Origin: Phymorhynchus buccinoides
Lineage: Eukaryota > Mollusca > Gastropoda > Neogastropoda > Raphitomidae
NCBI GenBank assembly: GCA_017654935.2
Contig: CM065691.1
Location: forward strand, 27,589,937 to 27,653,936
Direction of reading: 5' to 3'
Length of the DNA: 64,000 nucleotides
Program-made: the position numbers and the translations under genes
Notes under the pieces: model-generated
The model's input: the letters and a program-made list of their open reading frames with translations, nothing else
The model's database searches: none
What the model was told of the DNA's origin: nothing
Shown here: positions 52,527 through 64,000 of the stretch, in pieces
How the letters are laid out: each line of letters starts with the position of its first letter
Numbering within the stretch: the stretch's first letter is position 1

Positions 52527-53017
52527 TTCAGAAAACTTCCCCCTTTCAGGAACTGCTTCTCAATGGGCAGACACCTCATGTCCTGCAGACAGTGGTCCGG
52601 CTGATTGAAGTGCCGAGTCACCAGGGTTCCCTGGTTCTACCTGATGTGGCTCCTGTGTAGAGCGAAACGAGTCTTCATTCAGACTGTTGCCCGTCTCTCC
52701 AATGTACTGCGACCCGGGACATTTGCGGCAATACAACATGTACACCACGTTGGATGTCGTGCATGCCATTATTATTCAGAACACTTACTTAGTGCATTGC
52801 CTTAAAGTTCAATGCACTTATGGTGCCGGATCTGGAATGCCTCTTTGGTCGCAGCACTCTCTCTGTTGGCCTCTTGAAGATGTTCGCGACAGGTGACGCA
52901 CATCTTAGCACACCTGAGAACTCATGGCGCCTGGCTGCTGTCCATGACTGGGGCTGATGGCATGAGAAGATTCCGCAGACTTTTGGAGTTCCTTTCTTCA
53001 ACAACTGGTACCTCAGG
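52527..53017 (-). pseudogene. Penelope-like endonuclease relic, copy 2
   Basis: Same disabling frame changes and insertion as 27250-27740, so it was already dead before the duplication. Confidence 0.7.
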
Positions 53018-53019
53018 GA

Positions 53020-54240
53020 TAACCTTTTTTTATATTCATATATCTTATATATTTGTTCGAAATCTGTCTGTGTGTCTGTCTGTCTGTCTGTCTGTGTGTC
53101 TGTCTGTCTGTCTGTGTGTTCCTTATGCACGGCCACAGTTCTCAACCGATCGACACCAAATTTGGCATCAAGCATCCTTGGCACCCTCCGAAGGTCATGC
53201 CGTCCTTACTTTTCGGAAAACTCCGCCAAGGGGTCGTGGGGAGGGGGGGGGGGGGACCGAAAATCGTTAAGGGGCCATAACTTCCTAGAGTCTTGAAACT
53301 TGGCATGGATGTACTTTCGCTTATGGCCGTTCTGATGATGGCGTACCAATGAAGGTCAAGGTCACGGTCAGGGAGATCGGTATGCCTTGAAAGTGGTAGG
53401 GGTCTAATGATTGGGTTTTACTGTCCCACGCATATCTCCCGAACTGCTTTACCGAATCGTTTCCAGTTTTGTGTGGTGGCGTGTCACCATGAGAGAAGGC
53501 ATCGCGCATAAATTATCACCGTCATGACCTTCACCTTGGTGTATGACCTTGAAAACCGAAAATCTTTAAGGGGCTATAACGTCCACACCGTTGGTCTTAG
53601 GGACTTCAAACTTGGCATGTAGGTCCTTTGCCTTATGGTTGTTCTGATGATTGCATACAGATCAAGGTCAAGGTCAAGGTCATGGAGATCGGTAGGCCTT
53701 GAAAGTGGTAGGGGTCAACATTTTTTATTTTCAGCCACAAAAGTGAAAATATAATATTTTGCGGACCCAGCGAAACCGGTACTCAGCGGTACCGGTACTT
53801 GGCGTTACCTGTACAAGGCGTTACCAGTACTAGGCGTTACCGGTACGGGGCGTTGCGCTAGTCATATAATAAAAAGCCGCGCGCATGCGCGCGTGCGTGC
53901 GTGCGTGCGTGTGTCTGAAACACAAAACGGGCCTTATAACTCCGCCGTTTTTCGACCGAATCGCTTCAAATTTGCTGTCAGCCCTAACGGGGCGATGGCA
54001 ACGGCAACCGAGGCGGCCGTGTCATTTGCGCGGTTCGGCAAATGCGCGAAACGCGCATCCGCCGGCCTCTCGGCGCCCGTATCTCCGGTGTTTCTGGGCC
54101 GATTGCCTTCCGAATTTGGCAGAAAGATGACCGGGGACTGTGACTATCCATGTACTAAACCGGAAGCGACTCGATTCAGAAATGCCGGAGATACGGGCGC
54201 CGACAGGCCGCTTCACGTTTTCACAAACCGCGGCGTAACC
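53020..54240 (+). repeat. Modular dispersed repeat, copy 2
   Basis: Same modules as 27743-28960, with a shorter TGTC run. One extra T near 54108 (TTGCCTTCCG against TTGCCTCCG) changes all downstream frames, which argues against coding. Confidence 0.65.
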
Positions 54241-54534
54241 AGACCCGACATTGACTCGAGATTTGGAACATGCGTGACCAGGGATAGTGACTATCGTCGT
54301 GCAAAATGTCAACAGCATCCGTTCATAAACGCGCGCTATAACCCGATTTACATTTGCGCGGTCCCAAAAACAAAAGCTAATTTCAATCAACACTTTCTCC
54401 ACACACCCCTCGCTGCTGCAGCCGACCACAATCACCGACCAGTCAACAACACAAATGAAGAGCGGAGATCACATTACCGTGGTATGTTCACGGCTAGGCC
54501 CAGGGACAGCGAGCGGTGAGCTGTCACAGACAGT

Positions 54535-54579
<45 letters not shown>

Positions 54580-54689
54580 CTCATTGACGTTCGTGTGCCT
54601 GTGTGTATGGTTTGGTTACGAATGTAGGGGGGTGGGGTGGGGGTGATAGTACTCTCCACCCCTCTCGTGGAATACTGGGAGGGGGGCCC

Positions 54690-54950
54690 TTCCATACAAA
54701 TAGTTTACCCACCTTCTGGAAGTTCTGTGCTCATATGTACCTCTAATCTGTCAGTCTCTTTGACTCTGCCTTTTTCCTTTGCATGCTGTTATCTATTATC
54801 GTTCTGCCTATCTGGTCCATTCTCCTGCCTTTTTTCAAGAAATACTTTCAAAAAGATTCCTCTAGCCGAAGTCAGACATGCTGGGCCTAATTATTCTTAG
54901 TTAGGCGCATAACAGCAGCATGATGCATCTACGTTCATAATTGACAGGAA
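54690..54950 (+). mobile_element. Dispersed repeat, copy 2
   Basis: Same as 29410-29670. Confidence 0.75.
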
Positions 54951-55017
54951 CATGCCTGAAAGACCGAAGAAGAAGAACTTAGAAAAAGGAGAAGAAGAAG
55001 AAGAAGTTAGTACTACT

Positions 55018-55059
<42 letters not shown>

Positions 55060-55105
55060 CTCTCTCTCTTCACCCCCCTCATAACACAGAGAGACAGACA
55101 GACAG

Positions 55106-55148
<43 letters not shown>
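55018..55148. repeat. Facing (CT)n and (GA)n arrays, copy 2
   Basis: As 29732-29876 but about 14 bp shorter. Confidence 0.88.
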
Positions 55149-55149
<1 letters not shown>

Positions 55150-55928
55150 TTAGTTCATCTTATATATATTTTCGAAAGACCTTACACATTTGTGATCCAT
55201 TTTCTTGGAAGGTGAAATGCTGCCTTCTTCTTGGAAATGTAAAACCGAAAGTTTCACTTTCGTGTCTTTGAGACTGGCTGTCTGTTGAAAGTCACAATGG
55301 CAAACAAGTGTGTCGCCGAGTGGCAGATAAGTCCCCGAGCAAGTAAATGTGGGGAGGGGGTAGGTGTAGGGAGGAGATAGCTGCCACGGGGTTAAAACTG
55401 CCATGGGGTTAAAACTGCCACGGGGCGATTGCTAGTGAAAATGAAATAATTTTAAATACAAATGGAGACAGAAGAAGAACAAACTCTAGTCTAGTCAAAC
55501 ACATTGCAGCGTAATGTTACTCAAATCTAATAAGAAACATTTCTAGCACAATTATCATATAACCTGGTTCGCTTGTTCAATTCGGGAAAAACAATTCACA
55601 TGTGGTTCTTTCAAGTGCTAACGGTCAATCAAATTGAATGTCTTTGATACTGAATCGATTAAGCATTATTATAGGCGTGTGAGACTACCATTCTACACTT
55701 TAAGTAACAAAGAAAAAATACAAGGGCTACAAGAAAACTGCAAGCTAAAAGCAAAAAGTGATTTCTACTATTCTCCTTCTTCTCTTCGGGGCCCACGATC
55801 ACTCAGTTGATCCTTCTGGCACCCTCTAAATTATACCATATATACTTGCTTCTCTGTGCAGTCTATTTCACAATCTAAAACCACCCCGCATCTTCAAGAT
55901 ATGGCATTGAATTTGCAACATGTTTAAG

Positions 55929-56424
55929 TTATTTCAAAATAACAGACAACCGATCAGCTACGTATTCAGCCCCACGAACCAAAATGCTCTTCTTCTTCTC
56001 CGCCGCCAGCTGCTGTGTAACTGCATCTATTTCTGTCGTGTGGAGGTTGTTTTGGAGGCGCTTGATTTCATCTTCATTTTTCTTCTCCTTGTCACGAAGG
56101 CGCTGGATTTCGTCGTCCTTGGTCTTCTCGATGTAGTGGAGCAGTTTGGTGTCGGCGTCCTTGTTCTTCTCGTTGTACTGAAGCCGTTTGATGTCGGCGT
56201 CCTTGGTCTTCTCGCCGTACTGAAGGCGCGTGATCTCCTGCTCTTTGTTGCGAAGGTCGTTTAACTTGGACTGCAGTTCAACAGCGTGCGTACGTTTCGA
56301 CATAGCCACTTGGGCGGCTGGAACACACACAAACACGCGCACGCGCACGCACGCACGCGCGCACATATACACACACACGCGCGCGCGCGCGCACATATAC
56401 ACACACGCGCGCGCGCGCGCAGAA

Positions 56425-56496
<72 letters not shown>

Positions 56497-57305
56497 TAAT
56501 AAAATTATATTCGGGTGTATCAGCTTCCCAACATATGAAATAAAATGGGTCTCGTTAATGTACAACAATTACATAGCCTATATTCGCGGACTGTTAAAAC
56601 AATTCAAACACACACATACGCATGTGCGCACCCACGTGAACACATGTATGTGTAGGCACATACATACACAAACACACATACGCGTATTGCACACAAATAC
56701 ACACACCCACTCGCGCGTGCACACACACACAGTGTCAGAACACAGCCTATGCGCGTAAGCTTACATTTACACATTGTTGACTATGAACATTTGTTTACCA
56801 CATACGTGGTTTTGTTTGTTTCTTTATTTCAGTGCTGTGGAGTAGAGTGGCACAGAGGTAACGCGTTCGCCTTGTGTCGAGTAAACCCGGGTTCGAACCT
56901 GGGTACAGGGGATTTTTCCTCTCAGTCTGCACTAGGCCTTATGGTCTGAACAAACGTGGAGTCTTTCCGATGAGACGATAAATCGAGGTGTGTCCATGCA
57001 CTTAGCGCATGTTGTGGCAACAAAAAAGGTGTCATTTGGTCAAAATTTACCCCCACCCCACCCCTTTCCTTCCTTATTAGTCACAAAAATTGCATGCAAA
57101 ACCAATTGGGTGGTGCACCTGTGGCTGCGACGCTCTCTCCAGGTGGGAGCAACCCGAATTTCTCAGAGACGCCTCTGCGACTATGAAGTACCTAATGCCT
57201 AATTGTTTGTTATTAATTTTCAAACTTACCTCTTTGTAGATTTCCACCTCCACAACCAAGACACACAGTGTCCACAACATCAACGTCATCATAAGGGGGA
57301 CTCAT
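55929..57305 (-). CDS. Two-exon coiled-coil protein, 154 residues, copy 2
   Basis: Exon 1 is 57230-57305 and exon 2 is 55929-56317, with the same ATG, donor, acceptor and stop as copy 1. The predicted protein is identical to that of copy 1, although flanking intron and intergenic DNA differs at scattered sites. If the locus is truly duplicated there are two paralogues; if this is an unmerged haplotype there is one gene. Function is unknown; the product has a charged coiled coil with 14-residue repeats. Confidence 0.6.
56332..56493. repeat. CA/CG and GA microsatellites in intron, copy 2
   Basis: Same position relative to the gene as 31060-31216, with different run lengths. Confidence 0.88.
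56837..57199 (+). mobile_element. Full-length tRNA-derived SINE, copy 2
   Basis: Same element as 31563-31925. It differs at a few sites, for example TGGTGCACCTGTGGC here against TGGCGCGCCTCTGGC. Confidence 0.8.
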
Positions 57306-57553
57306 GCTGGAAACTTCAACAGTCTTGAAGACAGTTAGGCAACGAATTTCAGGTAGGAATGGAAGAAACACCTTTACTGTTCAATAACTTATATGCCCAA
57401 CTTGTTATGACCATGACTTTCCTGGAAACTTGTAATTGGTTAGCGAGTGTTTTGTTGTCCAAACACTGGCGGGTTGCTCCAGGCAACACTGAAACAGAAT
57501 CACATAGCATCCCCTCCCCTCCACCCCCCCACTCCCACCCCACCCCCACCCTT

Positions 57554-57589
<36 letters not shown>

Positions 57590-58044
57590 ACTTAAAGACT
57601 CACCAGATCACGTGTCAAAATCACGGGTTTCACGGGTTTTCCCTCTTTATAGCTGGTAAGAAATATTGTTTTGACCAGGTTTGACTCCCATACAAATGTC
57701 CCCAAATTAAAAACGAAACATCATTGTAAAGAGTGGCCTTAATTTCAAGTTGGGGACATTTGTATGTGGGTCACAGCTACCCAGAAAAATAACAAGCGAC
57801 TTAATCGTGGTTGGGTCAGTGGGTCTTTAAATGAACTAACAAAGCTGAAGCAAAGCTTGACGACTGGTTGGACAACTGACTGCGAAAACAAATTTAAAAA
57901 AAATCAAAACAAAAAGAAACCCTGACTTGCAGGGCCTTGCAGGGTTTTGCCGGGTAAAGTCGGGTCTGGCGGGCACATCTATTTATAGAATCTACGCATT
58001 AAACGAATAAATAACACACATTTAAAAACATCAGTTGTTGGAGG

Positions 58045-58078
<34 letters not shown>

Positions 58079-58241
58079 CGTTTTTCACGCACCATAAAAG
58101 AAGCGGGTTTGTGCACATGCCAGTGCAACGCACACATAATTTATGTGCCTAGAGAACTGAAACCGAAGAACTTGACACCAAATGTTTTCATACTCCCATG
58201 CAGATCGCAAAAAAAACCAAGATTGTAAAGCCTAAACTAAA

Positions 58242-58283
<42 letters not shown>

Positions 58284-58797
58284 GTCTGTCTATCTAAATG
58301 TCTCTCTCTATGGTTGGTTTAACGTCTAATTTGGCGTAGCCTCTTATAGACAGTAATCTAAATGTATATGAAACGTCTTTTTATTAGCCGTTTTATCGAA
58401 GCCGGTTTGCAAGAGTGAATGCGCTTGTTTATCTCTAGCGCGCGGAGTCGCGAAAAGTGATCTACTCACTTCCGAGCCGATGGGGCTGAATGTTTGCCTG
58501 ACGACAAGTAATGGGCAAGGAACAACCAAAGATGTGCGTGCAGCTTGCAGATCTCGCATTGAATCTCTGACACACAATTTTGTCACTGATTATTTTTAAT
58601 TAATCAGCTCTACTTTTACACAACACTGTGTGTTTCTCATCACAGATCACGATCTTATTTGTTTGGCTCAGTTGTGATTATTTATTCGATCACAAACCCT
58701 GCAACTGAGCAAACTCATACTGTCTTGCACGAAAAAGCCACAGAACATAACTTTTTTCATTAGCTTAGGCGGTTCCTTTTCTATTATGTTTCATAAT
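57306..58797. other. No gene recognised; repeats within copy 2
   Basis: Matches 32033-33511. The poly-G tract (about 58040-58078) is some 10 bases longer than in copy 1. Confidence 0.55.
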
Positions 58798-58955
58798 GTT
58801 GGGTGTCCGCTGATCGGGACCTGACTGGCTGGGTCACTTAGCTTAGAGTGAAGGCAGCTGCTCCATTCAGCATCACGTTGGGTGTCCGCTGAAAGGATCC
58901 TGACTGGCTGGGTCACTTAGCTTAGGGTGATGATGCTCTTTCTCTCAGTGCTTAA
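58798..58955 (+). repeat. 79-bp tandem duplication, copy 2
   Basis: Same pair as 33512-33669. Confidence 0.9.
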
Positions 58956-60155
58956 AATCAGTGTTTATCCCAGGATAGTTAGTAAATCTTCCCCCCAAAA
59001 AGGGGAGGGAAGGGGGCAGTTAGGTAGGCTTCGTTACTTGGTAAAAGTGAAATACATTTGCCTGCTATTGTGATCATGAAACCACGCCCAAAAAAAATTA
59101 CATACACGTTTGCCTATTCAAAACACGTTTGCCTAGTAAACACTCTTCAATTAAAGAAAAAGAGTGAGGAAGGGGGGAGGTTCGTACGAAAAGGTTTTGA
59201 GACTTTCGGGGCTGGTATGATTTTATTCAAAATTAATGCGCATGCACAGGTGTACTTTGCTTTATAACAGCATTAAATACAAATACACTGACACAACAAA
59301 GTAAGACGTATTCACATTATTTTAACCAACACTATCCGGGTATCCCCACAAATCCTCTCAATTTCAGACAAAATTTAAAAATAATTTGTATGATTCAATC
59401 TCATTCCCAGTATGTTGCACTACCAATGATGTCAATTATTCACTGATTCTCATGTTCCCTCCCATGTGCCTGTAATCTTTAGGACTGCAGGATGTAAAGG
59501 AGAAATTTGCTATTCACGCTTTTAAAAAAAAAGGGTTATTTTGGATTTTCAAAGGGTATACAAACAGCAAGTTTGTAACAAGAAAGTGTACTGCATACTG
59601 ATATTTCTCCTGGGGCGTTGAAATGGTGTGCAAATTATGAAATGTGTAGTAAGAAAATGTACTTTACTTCCACCCCTCTCCCAGTGCTTGAAATAAGAAA
59701 GTGTGCATAAGCCATCACCCCAACAACCTGGGATAGTGCACCCAGTACTCAGAAGTGAAATAGTACACGCTAAGACATTGTTTGGTCTGCGCTAGATCTA
59801 TTTATGTAAAAACAAATAATAACAAAATAAATAATAAATAATGTTTTAAAAGAACTTAATCAGCTTTTAAGCCCAAAACAAGTCACTCTTTCCATTACAA
59901 CACAACTGTTGTAAGTAGGCCTACAACATAAAATCAAATTACATGGTTATGGAATCCACAACAATTTACTTAAATGGATAGAAGACTTTTCATGTAACAG
60001 AACTCAGTATTGTAATAGTAAAGATGTGAAATCAGTCTGTAGGCTGCACACGTTAGCAGTAGTGTTCCTCAAGGTAGTATTCTAGGTCCTTTTTTTAAAA
60101 ACTTATTTTATGGATGCCTAGAGAGAGAGAAAAATAGAGATTTTACGCCTTCTGA
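58956..60155. other. No gene seen in copy 2
   Basis: Matches 33670-34860. Confidence 0.4.
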
Positions 60156-60159
60156 AACA

Positions 60160-60306
60160 ATGGATGCCTAGGTGTCTGTCACTGTTTTACAGCTTCTATC
60201 ACCTACCACCACTGAAAACAAATTTCAGTCCAGCCCTGTAGTTCTAAGTAGAATAGCAGTAGCTTTATCTGCTATGTGAAAGTCATAGTCAGCTGACTCA
60301 GTCAGT

Positions 60307-60397
<91 letters not shown>

Positions 60398-60600
60398 TGA
60401 CACACACACGATACATTGTTTGTCTTTTTTTTATATATAGATGCCTAGGTGTCGGTCACTGCTTCACAGCTTCTATCACCTACCACCAATGAAAACAAAT
60501 TTCAGTCCAGCCCTGTAGAAGTAGAATAGCAGTCGCTTTATCTGCTATGAAAAAGTTATAGTCAGACACAACTGACTCAGTCAGTGACACACACATGATA
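60160..60600 (+). repeat. 155-bp duplicated segment around a (CA)n array, copy 2
   Basis: Same structure as 34870-35310 with a different CA length. Confidence 0.85.
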
Positions 60601-60857
60601 AATTGTTTGTCTTTACAATATACGACTGTATACCCTCTCGACCTTCACGCGCCTCTGTGTGTGTGTGCGTGTGCGCGTGCGTGTGTGTACGTGCATGCGT
60701 GCGTGCATGCGTGTGTGTGTGTGTTGTGTGTTGTGTGTGTATGTGAGTTGTGGTGTGTGTGTGTGTGAGTGAGTTGGTGACCCAGTATTTCTCACCACCA
60801 CTATCAAGCACATTTTTGTCGCTTTTTTTTAAAAAATTTATCTGGAAGGACCAACGT

Positions 60858-61523
60858 CCTAGTCGTGGATTTTAAAAAGGCCTTTGATAAGATTGATCAC
60901 TATCTCCTTATGAATAATTTCGCCACTATGGGATCAGAAGTTCAGTCAATAGATTAATTGAGAGCTTCCTTGCAGGCAGGCAGGAAAAAATAGTTGTTGA
61001 GCTGCATCCGAAGCTATCCCTGTAGAATCAGGAGTCCCCCAAGGATCTGTGCTTGGGCCGACCCTTTTCCTGTTGGCATCAATGGTCTTTCGAGGCAACT
61101 ATCTTCCAACTTCCTTTCTCTTTGTGGACGACTCTGTCACCGAGCTGTGGACCCTCCCAGAGACCTCAATGATCTCCAACCAGACCTAAATGAATTAGCA
61201 TCATGGGAAAACAAATGGATGTCCTTCCATCCCGACAAATGCAAGAGCCTCCATGTGATCAGGAAGAAAAATCCCCTGATAAAGAACTACCAACTATATG
61301 GCCAGGACCTGGATTGGATAGAGATGAAAATAAATGTCTGGGCTTTACAATATCACAAGACCTTAGATGGGACACCCACATCTCAAATGTGCGCAGCAAA
61401 GTCAGTAAGACCCTTGGCTTCCTCCATCGCAACTTAAAAGTAGAGTTAGTCAACATCAAGGAATTTGCATATAAGGCAAGTAGTAAAAGGCTTATAATTA
61501 TGTCACTGGTTAACCCATCCTAG
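60858..61523 (+). pseudogene. Decayed LINE reverse transcriptase, copy 2
   Basis: Same frameshifts as 35566-36231. At two palm/thumb positions this copy keeps the family-typical residue (KAFDKID and KTLGFLHR) where copy 1 has KAFDKIY and KTRGFLHR. Confidence 0.75.
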
Positions 61524-62690
61524 AAAGGTGCCTGCTATGCCATAGCATTGCCTCTTTAAACTGATGTAAAACTATATATATATAATTATCTCTGTACATG
61601 TATGCGTGTCACTGTGCGAGCCCCTTCCCCCATCCGCCCCACTTTACTCCCACCCTTCTAGTTCTACCCATTCCCAAATCATAGTGAAAATCCTTCATCC
61701 ACGACCCACCCACCCTCTAGTATAATCCCCCCGTTTGCTTGCATGCCCCCTTTCCCCTCAACCATATCAAAATTCAAACTCAGATTAATTTATTTGTTGT
61801 AAAACCATCAAAGGAATTATGGAACAAACCAAAGCATACGGCGCTCTCGCCACACCGTAATTATTTACACAGATGTGGTAAACAGTAAACACATTATCGT
61901 CATAGGCCTACCATGAAAAGAAACAAAACAAAAAGCGCAGGGTAAAGATGGTGACAAAGTAAATGTTATTGAAGCAAATAAGGAGTAGTAAAACTCGCGT
62001 AATCATGTATAGGGACAGCAAAACATTCATGTTCGTATCAACATCGCGATTTATCGTCAGAAGTGGCGTCTGCGACGCAAACAGAAACAGGAAAGTCGAT
62101 CTACTATCTACGGTAGCTGCCCAACTCGCCACCGGAAGTTATAGCAAACAAGGGGACTGTATCAGTGAGCCACCAAACCAAGGGAAGTAACAACCCCACC
62201 TAAAACGGCTAATAGGCCAAAAGGGCCAAAAGGGCCAAAAGGTGGTTGAGCAATCCGTTTGAGATTCTTTCGACTTCTCTACTTTTGAGTTAGTTTAACA
62301 ATGGACGCATCGTCGAACAGCGTGTGTCATCCTCTAAAATAGAAGATTAGGCTTATCTTGCAAAATATTTGCCTTCAAATTTCCGTAACATCGTACCAAA
62401 AAGAGAAGTATCCCTATAGTAATTTGTATGATTCGCCCTAGACTATTTAAATATACCCCACTACTGGACTAATGGAACGATACTTCGCAGAAAGGTCTCC
62501 GTGACCTGACGGTGATTCCCGTTATTGACAGTCTCACTAACTTTCAAGCAATATGAACATACCAGCTGATCTGATTTTTTTTTAAATTGTAATGAATATT
62601 GTCAAAGTTATTGAATCGGCCAACATTAATTTTACAGAATTGTTCCTGGTAATAACCCAAGGATGAGGACCCTAAGGTCGTGTACACATA
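61524..62690. other. No gene seen in copy 2
   Basis: Matches 36232-37402. Confidence 0.4.
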
Positions 62691-62876
62691 TATGCTGAGA
62701 TTCCGTGCGGAAACCCGTGCGCAATCCGGAAATAAATAAAATAAAGAAGGGAAAAGATTTGCGCATGTGTCCGAATTTCCCCTAATCCGTAGATTTTCAC
62801 CCTTCTTTCTTCCACTTATTTACGGATTGCGTATTGGATATTGCGTATCGGATTTCCGCACTGAATCTCCGCATAC
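62691..62876. mobile_element. TIR element with TTCCGTGCGGAAACC end, copy 2
   Basis: Same as 37403-37587. Confidence 0.55.
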
Positions 62877-62905
62877 TGGTATTAGTATTAGTACTTAATA
62901 GTAAC

Positions 62906-63008
62906 TCTGCAGTGCAACACCAGTAAAGTCCCGATTTTTTAAGTATACAGATAAGTGTAGCAGTAACCACGCATCGGTTAAACCTCATCGGCTATGGTAC
63001 CGCCACGA
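62906..63008 (+). mobile_element. Fragment of the retroposon family, copy 2
   Basis: Same as 37617-37720. Confidence 0.65.
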
Positions 63009-63262
63009 ATTATGGCTAGCGTTGAAAAAGTTTTTTCAGTTTTAAATGGCTTGTCTTCCGTATTGATTTTGATCAGTAGCGGTACTCGCTGACGATACAT
63101 TTGTAGAAACCTCTATAGTCTCAGTAGAAAGGTTTGCCTGCATAATGTAATAAGAATGCATAGGTGATCGTAGAATAGCGATCACGTGTAAGATCAATAC
63201 AGTCTGTTACTACGAAATGTGATATTATAGCCTACGTGGTAAGACCAGTTGAAAGCACTGCG

Positions 63263-63355
63263 TGCGCGTGCGCGCGCGCGCGCGCGTGTGTGTGTGTGTG
63301 CGCGCACGCGCATGCGTGTGTGTATGTACGCACGCGCGTGTATGTGTGTATGTGC
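63263..63355. repeat. GC/GT alternating microsatellite, copy 2
   Basis: Same as 37972-38080, slightly shorter. Confidence 0.85.
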
Positions 63356-63496
63356 GTGTTTATGTTGGTGATTGATTTTGCAGTCACTTGCGATCAATAA
63401 TGCGTGTTGGCTATAGGCTACCTCTGTGACTAGATTTCCACTAAAGGATCAGTAGACTAGATTTCCATCCCACATAATTATTTCCCTATTCTATCC

Positions 63497-64000
<504 letters not shown>

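Overview
This window is eukaryotic genomic DNA from an animal, most likely a marine mollusc and perhaps a gastropod. That placement is an inference from short exons in long introns, several tRNA-derived SINE families, CR1-like and Penelope-like retroelement relics, and very dense CT/CA microsatellites. There are no bacterial-style genes, operons, CRISPR arrays or rRNA genes. Coding exons make up only about 2% of the 64 kb.

Region 1 (1-11.4 kb, + strand) holds the 3' part of a ZFAND2B/AIRAPL-type gene. Seven exons splice in perfect phase. They encode the second AN1 zinc finger, a VCP-binding-like motif, two ubiquitin-interacting motifs and a 12-residue last exon ending in a CaaX box. The exons for the first AN1 finger lie left of the window. 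Introns carry many small transposons, and the second UIM exon is followed by two partial, in-frame tandem copies of itself.

Region 2 (11.4-25.4 kb) has no recognisable gene. It holds piggyBac-like MITEs flanked by TTAA (including one inserted inside another), 218-bp palindromic MITEs, a TSD-flanked retroposon, a 35-bp tandem repeat and a 1.35-kb CT-rich minisatellite.

Region 3 (25.6-26.0 kb, - strand) is a single GC-rich exon resembling the C-terminal region of SLAIN microtubule plus-end proteins.

Region 4 (26,041 to about 38.9 kb) and Region 6 (51,317 to the window end) are two direct copies of the same block, about 99% identical by eye, offset by roughly 25.28 kb. Each copy carries a Penelope-like endonuclease relic, a modular dispersed repeat, a two-exon minus-strand gene for a 154-residue coiled-coil protein, a full-length tRNA-SINE, a decayed LINE reverse transcriptase and a large CT array. 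This is either a recent tandem segmental duplication or an unmerged haplotype in the assembly.

Region 5 (39-51.3 kb) lies between the copies. It contains a perfect 130-bp-arm palindrome, a CR1-like reverse transcriptase with one apparent frameshift, an RNase H relic of another LINE interrupted by a TSD-flanked retroposon, telomere-like foldback sequence, and an inverted array of the same minisatellite as Region 2.

The genes do not form a pathway in any evident way. AIRAPL works in proteasome/VCP protein quality control, SLAIN proteins act at microtubule plus ends, and the coiled-coil protein has no known function. All calls come from reading the sequence; no database search was possible.
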